NCBI GenBank assembly: GCA_900767375.1
Contig: CAAFYX010000095.1
Coordinates: 1 to 18,958 of the forward strand
Direction: 5' to 3'
Source: Rikenellaceae bacterium
GTDB taxonomy: Bacteria; Bacteroidota; Bacteroidia; Bacteroidales; UBA932
Length of the DNA: 18,958 nt
The notes beneath the pieces are model-generated. The model ran no database searches and was not told the DNA's origin. It worked only from the letters and a program-made list of their open reading frames with translations. Numbering within the stretch: position 1 is the stretch's first letter; every line of letters starts with the position of its first letter. Made by a program: the position numbers and the translations under genes. Shown piece by piece: positions 8,643 through 16,762 of the stretch.

Positions 8643-9578
8643 ATGAGCACAAAAGAACCTAGAGGCCTCGGTAGAGGACTAAGCGCCATCCTGGGCGAGG
8701 GAGCCAATGTTGACCAGCTCCGCAAACCCGTCGGATATGTGAACAAGGAAATTGTGGGCAGCACAAGCGCGCCGAAGGAAGGCGCCGACATCGTCCGCAT
8801 CCCTGTAAGCCTTATCACGCCCAACCCGTTCCAGCCACGCATGACATTCTCCGAGGGCTCCTTGGAGGAACTCACAGCTTCCATCAAGGCTCTCGGACTC
8901 ATCCAGCCTATCACTGTCAGGAAAGCCGGAGATGGTTACCAGATCATCAGCGGTGAAAGGCGCTTCCGCGCATGCAGCGCCGCCGGTATGGATATGATTC
9001 CGGCATATGTGCGCACCGCCTCCGACCAGGGGATGCTCGAGATGGCCATCGTCGAGAATATCCAGAGAGAGAATCTTGACCCTATAGAAACGGCACTGAG
9101 CTACCAGCGCCTCATCGACGAATGCAGCCTCACCCAGGAGCAGATGGCCGAGCGCATCAGCAAGAGCAGGGTATCGGTGACCAACTACCTGCGTCTTCTG
9201 AAGCTTCCCGCCAAGGTCCAGCACGACCTCAAGGTCGGCCTGCTGAGCGTGGGACATGCCAAGGTTCTCCTCGGAATAGAGGACAATGCCATACAGGAAG
9301 AGCTCTGCGACCTTGTGATCAAGGAGGACCTCTCCGTCCGCCAGCTCGAGGACAAGGTCAGGAGGATGGCGAAGGAAAACGAAGACTCAAAGCCGGCTTC
9401 CGCTCCCCAGAGCCTCACAGAAGACTACTGCCGCCTGCTCGAATGTTTCGGCAGGTACATAGAGAACGACATCTCCTTGAAGCGTTCGTCCAACGGCACC
9501 GGCACCATGACAATAAAGTTCAACTCTGACGAAGAAGTCAAGAAACTGCTCAAGGCACTGGAAAATGTTCAGGAATAA
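8643..9578 (+). CDS. parB: Chromosome partitioning protein ParB/Spo0J
   Basis: parS-binding CTP-dependent clamp protein of 311 residues. The N-terminus has the ParA-interacting GLGRGLSAIL segment. The ParB/Sulfiredoxin domain carries NPFQPRMTF and the CTP-binding GERRFRA motif (residues 104-110), followed by MAIVENIQRENLDPIE. An HTH region (about 164-190, TQEQMAERISKSRVSVTNYL) would read parS. The C-terminal segment (about 255-311) is the likely dimerisation domain. Its last 14 bp overlap the start of the DUF5683 gene, indicating tight co-transcription. I saw no TGTTTCACGTGAAACA-type parS site in the window by eye, so the binding sites probably lie elsewhere near the origin. Confidence 0.97.
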   Translation: MSTKEPRGLGRGLSAILGEGANVDQLRKPVGYVNKEIVGSTSAPKEGADIVRIPVSLITPNPFQPRMTFSEGSLEELTASIKALGLIQPITVRKAGDGYQIISGERRFRACSAAGMDMIPAYVRTASDQGMLEMAIVENIQRENLDPIETALSYQRLIDECSLTQEQMAERISKSRVSVTNYLRLLKLPAKVQHDLKVGLLSVGHAKVLLGIEDNAIQEELCDLVIKEDLSVRQLEDKVRRMAKENEDSKPASAPQSLTEDYCRLLECFGRYIENDISLKRSSNGTGTMTIKFNSDEEVKKLLKALENVQE

Positions 9579-10527
9579 TCCGTTGTTCATACTTCTCACT
9601 GTTCTGTCGCTTTTGGCCATCAAGCCGGAAGCAGCGGCGCAGTTCAAGAAAGAAGCGTTCACTAACGGATTCGGAAAGGATGAGGTCTCGCCCACCGACT
9701 CTGCGGAAGCATTATTCTCACTTAAGGAATACTTTCAGGGCCTTTCCCATAAAGCTGACACGAAGATAGGAACTCTGGCGGGAGGCTCTGCCCTCTTTGT
9801 CGGAGGAATGCAGATCTACGAGAAGAAATACTGGAAACTTCCGATAATCTATGGAGGGCTGGGAGCCACCATTGGCGGAGGATTCTACTACCGGAACAAA
9901 TACCAGACATCACTGAACGCCTACAACGAAGCGTTCGCGGCGGACCCGCTCACCACGCTGACAGTTGACGACAAGGCAAAAACCACAAGCACACTCCTTT
10001 TCGCCGGCGGCGCCCTACTCTACTGGGGCACAATGATGGACGGAGTGATCAACTTCAAGACCGACAACCCGCACCACGCTGGAAAGGCCACCCTTTACTC
10101 CATCCTGGTTCCTGGCCTGGGCCAGGCCTACAATGGAGAATACTGGAAAATCCCTATCTACTGGGGAGCCCTTGCAGGATCATACCACTTTTACAATACA
10201 AACAGAATAAACTACAAGCGTTTCAAGCGCATTCACAACGAAGCCACGAACCCGGAGATCGAATATCACGAAAGCATCTCTTCCGAAACGGCGCTCTACT
10301 ACAGGAACCTGTACAGAAGGTACAGGGACTATTCAGTACTCGCCATTGCGGGATTCTATCTGATCCAGGTGATAGATGCCAATGTATTCTCCTATATGCA
10401 GGACTTCGAGGTGAATGACGATCTGTCGATGCAGATCACCCCGACCGTCATAACGCCTGACACTCAATATGCCTTCAGCGGGTCCCAGCCCGCGGCATTC
10501 GGCTTGAGCCTTGGATTCAGATTTTAA
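9565..10527 (+). CDS. DUF5683 domain membrane protein with internal duplication
   Basis: A 320-residue exported or membrane protein of unknown function, recognised as DUF5683 by ATLYSILVPGLGQAYNG and VIDANVFSYMQDFEV. A signal peptide (hydrophobic 7-19, AAA-Q cleavage near 25) is followed by several short hydrophobic segments. Two halves look related. YWKLPIIYGGLGA at about 89-101, with NKYQTSLNAYNEAF after it and LLFAGGALLYWGTMMDG later, parallels YWKIPIYWGALAG at about 193-205, RINYKRFKRIHNEA and VLAIAGFYLIQVIDA. The product ends in Phe after a probable terminal beta-strand (GLSLGFRF), which hints at an envelope location. It starts inside the 3' end of parB and ends 2 nt before mltD. From memory, the parA-parB-DUF5683-mltD order is seen across Bacteroidales. 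The role is unknown. Confidence 0.85.
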   Translation: MFRNNPLFILLTVLSLLAIKPEAAAQFKKEAFTNGFGKDEVSPTDSAEALFSLKEYFQGLSHKADTKIGTLAGGSALFVGGMQIYEKKYWKLPIIYGGLGATIGGGFYYRNKYQTSLNAYNEAFAADPLTTLTVDDKAKTTSTLLFAGGALLYWGTMMDGVINFKTDNPHHAGKATLYSILVPGLGQAYNGEYWKIPIYWGALAGSYHFYNTNRINYKRFKRIHNEATNPEIEYHESISSETALYYRNLYRRYRDYSVLAIAGFYLIQVIDANVFSYMQDFEVNDDLSMQITPTVITPDTQYAFSGSQPAAFGLSLGFRF

Positions 10528-10529
10528 TT

Positions 10530-12179
10530 ATGCCACTTACAAAAACACTGAAACTTACCACCATCTCCGCCATCGCCCTGTTATTCCTCACTCAGACGGG
10601 TATGGCGCAGAACAATAAATCGAAAGGACAGCTTCAACTCGAAAATGCAGAACTCAGGGCCAGGGTCGACTCCCTGATGATAGAGCTGGAAAGCCTTAAA
10701 TCCGAAATGGCCAATGAAAGCCGCATAGCCTCCGAAATGATCGAAATATTCGAAGAGAGCGAGGACAAGGCGAACGTTGCCGACATCGAATACACACAGG
10801 AAACTACCGACAGCCTCCTGAACCTCTGGTACGTGCACAGGCTGGTGGACAACAGCAGCGAGAAGGACGACTACGACATGGATTCTGTCCGGTTCACTAC
10901 AAATGTATCCGACGAAATCCTGAAACAAAGGCTCGAGAAGATGAACTCCTATATCACGCTGCCTTTCAATGAGACAGTGAAGAACTACATGGTGCTCTAC
11001 TCCGAGAAGATGCCTACAAAGATGAGCCACATCCTCGGGCTCAGCAGCTATTATTTCCCTATATTCGAGGAGACATTCAACAGATACAACCTTCCCGAGG
11101 AGCTCAAGATAATGACCATCATCGAGTCCGCCCTCAACCCTGTCGCCGTTTCACGCGCCGGAGCCAAGGGAATGTGGCAGTTCATGCACAATACAGGAAA
11201 GATCTACGGACTGAAGATCAATTCATTCGTAGATGAAAGGATGGACGTGGAGAAGGCAGCCGACGCCGCTGCAAGATATCTTCTTGACTCCTACAACATC
11301 TTCGGAGACTGGTGCCTGGCCATCTCATCATACAACTGCGGTTCCGGAAACGTCAACAAAGCCATAAAGAGAGCAGGAGGAAAGAGGGACTTCTGGTCCA
11401 TCTACCCATATCTCCCAAGGGAGACCAGAGGATACGTACCAGCCTTTGTAGGAGCACTGTATGCAATGACCTACTACAAGGAGTACGGTCTGGTCCCGGA
11501 AGCCGTCCAGATGCCGGCGCATACCGACACCTTCGAAATTCACAGGAACCTCCACTTCAAGCAGATCAACGAAGTCATCGGAATCCCGATGGAAGAGCTC
11601 AAGAACCTCAACCCTCAGTACATCCACGACATCATCCCCGGAAATGAAGGGACATACATCCTCAAGCTTCCGTTCAACTACACGAACGCTTTCCTTGAGA
11701 ATCAGGATTCCCTCTACACCCACAAGGCCGATGAGCTGCTGAGTGCAAAGGTCATGGAGAACATCCAGAAGGGAGGAGACGAGAACCTCGACAGAATCAC
11801 TTACAGAGTGAAGAGAGGCGACGTTCTGGGACGTATCGCATCGAGATACGGAGTATCCGTAAGGCAGCTCCAGCAGTGGAACCATATCAGGGGAACCAAC
11901 ATCAGGATCGGTCAGGTACTGGTGATATACAGAAGGGGGTCCGCGCCTAAGGCCGCCTCCAGCTCTTCAGCATCCTCCTCATCCGCTCCGGCAGCTTCTT
12001 CCGCCCCTGCAGCATCATCGAATGCAGAATACACAAAATACACCGTCAAGAAAGGTGACACGCTGTACTCCATAGCCCAGAAATACCCGGGGATCTCCGC
12101 CGAGAACATAATGGAATACAACGGCATGAGCTCCTCGAAGATCACCGTCGGAAAGGTCCTGAAGATCCCTAGAAAGTAA
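10530..12179 (+). CDS. mltD: Membrane-bound lytic murein transglycosylase D-like protein with two LysM domains
   Basis: Periplasmic enzyme that cleaves peptidoglycan between MurNAc and GlcNAc, forming anhydroMurNAc ends. The product has 549 residues. A signal peptide (1-26, cleavage at MA-Q) is followed by a coiled-coil-like stretch (about 33-80) and a family 1 SLT domain. That domain carries the catalytic Glu199 in IIESALNP, then SRAGAKGMWQFM and ISSYNCGSGNVNKAI. LysM repeats for glycan binding lie at about 423-470 (YRVKRGDVLGRIASRYG) and 504-547 (YTVKKGDTLYSIAQKY), joined by a Ser/Ala-rich linker. No lipobox Cys is evident, so soluble export or an uncleaved anchor is possible. It is the last gene of the parA operon. 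Its stop lies 11 bp inside the convergent neighbour, with a terminator just beyond. Confidence 0.93.
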   Translation: MPLTKTLKLTTISAIALLFLTQTGMAQNNKSKGQLQLENAELRARVDSLMIELESLKSEMANESRIASEMIEIFEESEDKANVADIEYTQETTDSLLNLWYVHRLVDNSSEKDDYDMDSVRFTTNVSDEILKQRLEKMNSYITLPFNETVKNYMVLYSEKMPTKMSHILGLSSYYFPIFEETFNRYNLPEELKIMTIIESALNPVAVSRAGAKGMWQFMHNTGKIYGLKINSFVDERMDVEKAADAAARYLLDSYNIFGDWCLAISSYNCGSGNVNKAIKRAGGKRDFWSIYPYLPRETRGYVPAFVGALYAMTYYKEYGLVPEAVQMPAHTDTFEIHRNLHFKQINEVIGIPMEELKNLNPQYIHDIIPGNEGTYILKLPFNYTNAFLENQDSLYTHKADELLSAKVMENIQKGGDENLDRITYRVKRGDVLGRIASRYGVSVRQLQQWNHIRGTNIRIGQVLVIYRRGSAPKAASSSSASSSSAPAASSAPAASSNAEYTKYTVKKGDTLYSIAQKYPGISAENIMEYNGMSSSKITVGKVLKIPRK

Positions 12180-13851
12180 ATTTCACCATAGATACAAGCT
12201 CGGCTTTGCCGGGCTTTTTTTCTTCCATCCACGGATAGCCGAGGACGGAAGCCCGTATGGAGAGATCGATGTGGCGGGTCTTCAAGGACGACAGAAGATA
12301 GGCTGAATATCCCCTGCCGTAGAATGCCGGAACAGAGAAAGCCCCGGGGACGTTCCCCTCGTAGCAGTATATCCTGTCGTCCCAGCTGTCAGCATTGAAA
12401 ACGGTGATGCGGCCGGTGGCGGACAGCTTCCTGAGCCTGCCGCCGGCAAAGTCATAACCGGACTCAAGGAAAGCCAGCCACGATGTCCCACGGCAATGGC
12501 ACACATCTGCAGCCCCCGTCAGGCGGAAGCCGCCCGGGGGCTGCCATCTGAGGTCTGCACGTCCCTCGTTCCTCCAGCTGCAACTGTCCGACGGGCGGAA
12601 TCTGGAAGTAAGCTTGGCAGAGGCGGCCAGCTGTTCAGAAAAATCTTTTGACCCCTTGAAGACCAACTTCATCTGGAAAGTCCCCTTGGAAGGGTGCTGC
12701 GCCAGGTCAGCGGTGAGAGAAAATCCCCGGGCATCGAGCCCCAGGCTCACTCCCCTCTCGTCCGAAGTCCTGCTGGAGCTGCGGAACGCCCCGGCATACT
12801 GGCCGGCATATCCGGACGGGTAGTCCCTTAGAAGCAAGGCGATATGGGAGCCGTAAGCGGGATTGAAGATGACACCACCAACTGCAGCGGGTACACCGTT
12901 CTCCATGTCGAAGGCCGCCTCCGCGAAGAGATCGAACTTCCCGAGCGAGCGGCGCAGGTCAGCGGAGATGCGCCGCTCCGACAGGGCCGTGAGGCCGTAT
13001 TGGCCTTTGCGGGTGAAGAAGGAAAGATTGGCCCCGGCCGGTCCTTTGAGAGAGACGAAGCCGGAGAGGGAGAGGCGACCGAATACGAGCTCGACGGCCG
13101 CACCGCGCCGGGTCATAGCCGGCGACGCGGTCCAGGCCGGAGATATGCCTGTGGGGTGGCGGGCGAATGATGCTGCGGCAGGGGCTCCAGAAAGCGAGAA
13201 ACCGCTCCACAGGAGGAGCCCCTGGCCGAAGCGGGTATTGAAATCCCCTGCTACGGCCTTGGCCAGGTGTCTGCGGCCATAATAGACCGCGCTCCCGGAG
13301 ACCGCCTCCGGAGGCCATTTGGGGGCCGAGGGCGTACTCTTTGCGGCCAGCGCGACCTCCCAGCGGTCGCTCATTCCGGCCCGGAGCTTGGACAGATGCC
13401 CCCACCCGGGCCCGCTTTCGGAGAGCCGCAGTGTCAGGCGCGAGCTCCCTTCCGCCTCGAATCCACCGCCGGATAAGGTCTGGCCGGGAAGGGTCGGGGA
13501 TTCGAAGGAAATGAAAGGGCTGATGGCCCTGACATACTCTGCGCCGAAGCCGTCCACCAGGGCAAGCTCCCCGGCCGAGAGGACATCGCCATGGGTGTTC
13601 CTGTAGTCGCGCAGGGACGCGGCCTGATACCGGGACAGCAGCCCCGAGGATACGAGCCTGCTGTCCGATGCCAGATTCAGACGGACCGGGGACGAAAGCA
13701 GGCGATCGAAACGCTCGAGCACGCTTTCGTCCAGTTCCTCCATTCCCAACGCCCCTGTGAGGCTGAGGATGCTGCCATCGGGCAGGTCCGTCTGAGAGCT
13801 CCCGGAAAGCGGCAGGAGCAAAAGCGGCAGCAGCAGTATCATTCCCTTCAT
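12169..13851 (-). CDS. Helix-hairpin-helix domain protein with predicted outer-membrane beta-barrel
   Basis: An exported protein of 560 residues, function unknown. A strongly hydrophobic signal peptide (ILLLPLLLLPLSGSSQ) leads into a ComEA-like helix-hairpin-helix segment at about 55-115 (PVRLNLAS..., LSRYQAASLRDYR, GELALVDGFG). Families of this shape in Bacteroidota carry the pattern LN.A....L and a C-terminal barrel. The remaining 430 residues alternate short strands with turns and end in MVKFTF; the terminal Phe is typical of outer-membrane barrels. A longer frame opens at TTG 13858-13860. ATG 13849-13851 (MKGMILLL) gives a better signal peptide, and ATG 13842 is a further option. Hand counts of two 60-base lines give 75% (13081) and 65% (12961) GC, against 43% in a mltD line (11041). 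Its 3' end overlaps mltD and contains the mltD terminator. Confidence 0.75.
   Translation of the reverse strand: MKGMILLLPLLLLPLSGSSQTDLPDGSILSLTGALGMEELDESVLERFDRLLSSPVRLNLASDSRLVSSGLLSRYQAASLRDYRNTHGDVLSAGELALVDGFGAEYVRAISPFISFESPTLPGQTLSGGGFEAEGSSRLTLRLSESGPGWGHLSKLRAGMSDRWEVALAAKSTPSAPKWPPEAVSGSAVYYGRRHLAKAVAGDFNTRFGQGLLLWSGFSLSGAPAAASFARHPTGISPAWTASPAMTRRGAAVELVFGRLSLSGFVSLKGPAGANLSFFTRKGQYGLTALSERRISADLRRSLGKFDLFAEAAFDMENGVPAAVGGVIFNPAYGSHIALLLRDYPSGYAGQYAGAFRSSSRTSDERGVSLGLDARGFSLTADLAQHPSKGTFQMKLVFKGSKDFSEQLAASAKLTSRFRPSDSCSWRNEGRADLRWQPPGGFRLTGAADVCHCRGTSWLAFLESGYDFAGGRLRKLSATGRITVFNADSWDDRIYCYEGNVPGAFSVPAFYGRGYSAYLLSSLKTRHIDLSIRASVLGYPWMEEKKPGKAELVSMVKFTF
12197..12221 (+). terminator. 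Intrinsic terminator of the parA-mltD operon
   Basis: The 8-bp stem AGCTCGGC / GCCGGGCT (one T-G wobble) encloses a TTT loop and runs directly into seven T residues. It starts 17 nt after the mltD stop. It lies inside the 3' coding end of the convergent helix-hairpin-helix gene, where it encodes part of EEKKPGKAEL. Confidence 0.8.
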
Positions 13852-13955
13852 ATCCCTCAAATGTTTATGGCGGCAAAATAATAAAACCGCATGTCAAAAA
13901 CATATCAAAAGATATATCTGTCCGAAATTTATATGTTTTTATAATTAAAATTTCT

Positions 13956-13963
13956 TAAATTTG
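13956..13963 (+). promoter_or_regulatory. Predicted -7 promoter element of hpt-adk
   Basis: TAAATTTG matches TAnnTTTG and ends 19 nt before the hpt ATG at 13983. It lies in an AT-rich 131-bp divergent spacer. A T-run at 13936-13940 sits near the expected -33 position but lacks the G. Confidence 0.5.
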
Positions 13964-13982
13964 TGTAATACACTTTATCAGA

Positions 13983-14534
13983 ATGATGAAAGATTCCATC
14001 AAGCTTCACGACTTGACATTCAAGCCTTACCTGACAAACGCGGAGATAGAGGCCGCCATCGACAAGGTTGCGGACAAGATCAATGCAGATTTCAAGGACA
14101 GTGACGAAGTTCCCGTTTTCCTCTGCGTCCTCAACGGAGCCGTAATGTTCACCGCTTCAATGATGAAGAGGCTCGACTTCAATGCCGAGCTTGTTTCCAT
14201 GAAGATGACATCATACCAGGGAACCACTTCCACCGGAACCGTGCTTATCCCGCTGGGACTTACCGGTGACGTAAGAGGCCGTACCGTCATCATCTTCGAG
14301 GATGTAGTGGATACAGGCAACACCATCGTGGCGCTCAAGGAGTTCCTCCTCGAAAAGGGTGTCAAGGACGTCAGAATCTGCACGATGCTTTTCAAGCCTA
14401 ATGTGTATAAGAAGGAGATGAAGCTCGACTACATCGGAATGGAGATACCTGACGACTTCATCGTGGGATACGGACTCGACTACAACGAACTGGGAAGGAA
14501 TCTTCCGGACATTTATGTACTTGACAAACAATAA
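13983..14534 (+). CDS. hpt: Hypoxanthine phosphoribosyltransferase
   Basis: Purine salvage enzyme that converts hypoxanthine (and often guanine) plus PRPP to the nucleoside monophosphate in the cytosol. The 183-residue length is normal for the family. The PRPP-binding motif VIIFEDVVDTGNT has acidic residues at about 106-110. The Y-Q-G-T flexible-loop region is MTSYQGTTSTG, and the N-terminal PPi loop is CVLNGAVMF. The base-binding end shows IPDDFIVGYGLDYNE. Two adjacent ATGs (13983 and 13986) are possible starts. It is followed 12 nt later by adk, so the two are co-transcribed from the promoter at 13956-13963. Confidence 0.95.
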   Translation: MMKDSIKLHDLTFKPYLTNAEIEAAIDKVADKINADFKDSDEVPVFLCVLNGAVMFTASMMKRLDFNAELVSMKMTSYQGTTSTGTVLIPLGLTGDVRGRTVIIFEDVVDTGNTIVALKEFLLEKGVKDVRICTMLFKPNVYKKEMKLDYIGMEIPDDFIVGYGLDYNELGRNLPDIYVLDKQ

Positions 14535-14546
14535 TCCAGAACAGAA

Positions 14547-15119
14547 ATGAAATATTACATTCTTTTCGGCCCTCCGGGAGCAGGCAAAGGCACCCAGGCC
14601 ACAGCAATGGTTGAGAGATACAACCTCCATCACATCAGCACAGGAGCACTACTGCGCAAGGAAATCGCAGCAGGAACAGAACTCGGTCTGAAGGCCAAGA
14701 GCCTCATCGAGGCCGGCTCCCTGGTACCTGACGAAGTAGTGGAAGGAATGATCGAGTCCGAGTTCAAGACAGTGACCGGAGTCGACGGTTTCCTCCTTGA
14801 CGGTTTCCCTCGCACCATCGCACAGGCCGAGGCTCTCGACGCCATCCTCGCAAAGAACGGCGAGAAGGTAACCTCCATCGTCAGCATAATGATTCCGGAT
14901 GAGATGATCATCGAGCGCATCTCCAAGAGAGCAGCCATCGAAGGCCGCGCTGACGATGCCGACGTAAGCATCATCAAGAACCGTATCGACACCTACCACA
15001 ACCAGACCGAGCCGCTCATCGACTTCTACAAGAAGGCCGGCAGTTACAACGAGGTCAATGGTGTAGGCACTATCGAAGAGGTCCAGGGAAGGATCTTCAA
15101 CCTTGTAGACATGTTCTAG
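14547..15119 (+). CDS. adk: Adenylate kinase (short-LID form)
   Basis: Catalyses ATP + AMP to 2 ADP in the cytosol. The product has 190 residues, the usual size of the Bacteroidota short form without a zinc-binding LID. The P-loop GPPGAGKGT is at residues 8-16, followed by ISTGALLRKEI for AMP binding. LLDGFPRTIAQAE and ISKRAAIEGRADDAD (shortened LID) come later, then NRIDTYHNQTEPLIDFY. The ATG follows hpt by 12 nt. The final TAG overlaps the stop of the convergent nucleotidase gene (CTAG). In related genomes obgE often follows adk closely; here it is 3.25 kb away. Confidence 0.97.
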   Translation: MKYYILFGPPGAGKGTQATAMVERYNLHHISTGALLRKEIAAGTELGLKAKSLIEAGSLVPDEVVEGMIESEFKTVTGVDGFLLDGFPRTIAQAEALDAILAKNGEKVTSIVSIMIPDEMIIERISKRAAIEGRADDADVSIIKNRIDTYHNQTEPLIDFYKKAGSYNEVNGVGTIEEVQGRIFNLVDMF

Positions 15120-16657
15120 TTTATCCTGCCCTTCAGTTCGGCATAATCAGCGCTGATTACACCGCCCAAGGTGTCAGAAACATACTTTATGAGGGCTTCA
15201 TAGTCCAGCATAAGATTACCTTCAAGGATGTCCACGGAACCGAGGACATCCTTGTTGTCTTCCAGCACATAGTCAGTCGTGCCGACAGTGTATTCTGCAT
15301 CCGGGTCTATGGCGCGGAACTGTCCGTCTGCGCCCTCCACCATAAGATTGGCAATCCTGTTCCCGTGGCCGGCATCGATCTTGAACCGCACGCCGGAGAC
15401 CTGGAGGAACGATCCGTTTTCATTCGGATATGCTACTGCGCAGCGCGCCAGCATTGCCGCGATGCCGCTGCCCTTGCATTTCGCCAGACAGACCTGGTTT
15501 CCGAACGGGCAGGCATTGACAAGATCGCTGAATTTCACGTCCCCCTGCTTGATTTCAGCGCGTATCCCCCCGCCATTGACAAATCCCATTTGAGCGCCGG
15601 CGACGCTTCTCAGAGCGTCAGCGATAAGGTTTCCTACCGGGCACTCGTGGTTGCGGGTGAGGCGCCTGCCGCTATTGTCAGTGATGCCGAGAGTCTTCTC
15701 GCAGTGGCCGACAACTGCTGAGGCGGTTCTGTCGATGAGGACATTGACGCTGTCGAGGGTGGCCTCAACTTTCGCGCTGGTGCGAAGGTACGACTTCAAC
15801 GGTATCAGTCTGGTATACGGTTTCCCGTCAGGCGTGATGACAAGCTTGCCCAGGTAATTGAACTCCGTCCCCGCCTGGCTGAAGAACACTTTATCGCCTT
15901 TCTTATTGAACAGATATTCCTGATAGTAGGCATAATGGGTGTGGGCGTCGAGAACCACGTCGATGCCAGTAGTGCCCCGGGCTATCTGGATGGAGTTTAC
16001 ATTGCCCTCGTCATCGCCGACGTGGGACAGGAAGATGACATAGTCCGCGCCCTGCGCCCTGGCGTCATCGACGGCCTTCTGGACATCTGCAATAAGGGTA
16101 TCCTCATTAACGGAGAGAAGCCTGTTGCCGTCCTTGTCGGAAAAGGCATAGAACTCCTTGTACTCAGTATTAGGGGAAAGCCCTCCGACAAATGCGACCT
16201 TCCTGTCGCCGCATTGCTTGATTACATACGGCTGGAAAAAGCGTTTGCCATCAGCATCGGAAAGGTTGACATTGACCACGGGGGCATTGAGTTTGGCGAG
16301 CAGTTCCATCATCCTTGGCAGCCTGTAGTCGAGTTCGTGATTCCCTATCGTCACGGCATCGTAGCCCACACTGTTCATCATATCTATCGGGTACTCCCCT
16401 TTGGACAGGACGCCGGCCATTCCGCCCTGGATGAAATCGCCGCAGGACACTGTCAGGACATACGATGTGTCGGCATCCCTGATAGCATCACGGTACGCCG
16501 CGAACTTTGGATAACCCTCCAATGCGCAATGCACATCGTTTTCATAGATAATCACTATGCTCTTCTGCTTCTGCACCGGCACTTCAGGAGAAGGCTCGTT
16601 GCAGGAGCAGGCCAGAAGAGAGAGGACCAGCGGAAAGACGTGGAATATTTTCTTCAT
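15116..16657 (-). CDS. 5'-nucleotidase / UshA-like lipoprotein phosphohydrolase
   Basis: Two-domain metallophosphoesterase predicted to dephosphorylate extracytoplasmic nucleotides or related compounds. ATG 16657 (MKKIFHVF) gives 513 residues and a lipoprotein signal with lipobox LLAC, Cys17. The longer upstream frame has no signal peptide at its start and crosses a promoter element. Metal-binding motifs are NDVHC (Asp41, His43), CGDFIQGG (Asp74), IGNHELDY (Asn106, His107), LSHVGDDEG and LDAHTHYAY. The C-terminal 5_nucleotid_C domain (about 330-490) has CPVGNLIADALR and GFVNGGGIRAEI. A Cys replaces the more usual residue after NDVH. Substrate specificity cannot be read from sequence. It lies next to hpt, adk and cdd, which fits a salvage role. 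It is convergent with adk (4-bp overlap) and divergent from cdd. Confidence 0.92.
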   Translation of the reverse strand: MKKIFHVFPLVLSLLACSCNEPSPEVPVQKQKSIVIIYENDVHCALEGYPKFAAYRDAIRDADTSYVLTVSCGDFIQGGMAGVLSKGEYPIDMMNSVGYDAVTIGNHELDYRLPRMMELLAKLNAPVVNVNLSDADGKRFFQPYVIKQCGDRKVAFVGGLSPNTEYKEFYAFSDKDGNRLLSVNEDTLIADVQKAVDDARAQGADYVIFLSHVGDDEGNVNSIQIARGTTGIDVVLDAHTHYAYYQEYLFNKKGDKVFFSQAGTEFNYLGKLVITPDGKPYTRLIPLKSYLRTSAKVEATLDSVNVLIDRTASAVVGHCEKTLGITDNSGRRLTRNHECPVGNLIADALRSVAGAQMGFVNGGGIRAEIKQGDVKFSDLVNACPFGNQVCLAKCKGSGIAAMLARCAVAYPNENGSFLQVSGVRFKIDAGHGNRIANLMVEGADGQFRAIDPDAEYTVGTTDYVLEDNKDVLGSVDILEGNLMLDYEALIKYVSDTLGGVISADYAELKGRIN

Positions 16658-16677
16658 GAACTCAGGTTTTGCTCTAT

Positions 16678-16685
16678 CAAATGTA
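16678..16685 (-). promoter_or_regulatory. Predicted -7 promoter element of the 5'-nucleotidase gene
   Basis: The minus strand reads TACATTTG, an exact TAnnTTTG match, ending 20 nt before the ATG at 16657. This supports the shorter lipoprotein start. Confidence 0.5.
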
Positions 16686-16724
16686 CGAATTCTTCCGCGA
16701 AAATGTGCCATTGTGTGCTGTAGT

Positions 16725-16755
16725 TTTGATTTATCCCTGATTATGAGTAACTTCG
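16725..16755 (+). promoter_or_regulatory. Predicted promoter of cdd (-33 and -7 elements)
   Basis: TTTG at 16725-16728 is followed by exactly 19 bp and then TAACTTCG at 16748-16755, which matches TAnnTTTG except for one base. It is the only promoter in the window with both elements at standard spacing. It ends only 7 nt before the cdd ATG, implying a very short leader. Confidence 0.5.
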
Positions 16756-16762
16756 CAGCGCT

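Noticed and set aside
15144..15159. 16-bp perfect palindrome TAATCAGC/GCTGATTA near the adk-nucleotidase junction, considered as a bidirectional terminator
   Set aside because: No loop spacing or T-run on either side and it lies in nucleotidase coding sequence; probably chance.
15935..16723. 262-codon plus-strand reading frame antisense to the 5'-nucleotidase
   Set aside because: The minus-strand frame contains all metallophosphoesterase motifs; the antisense frame shows none.
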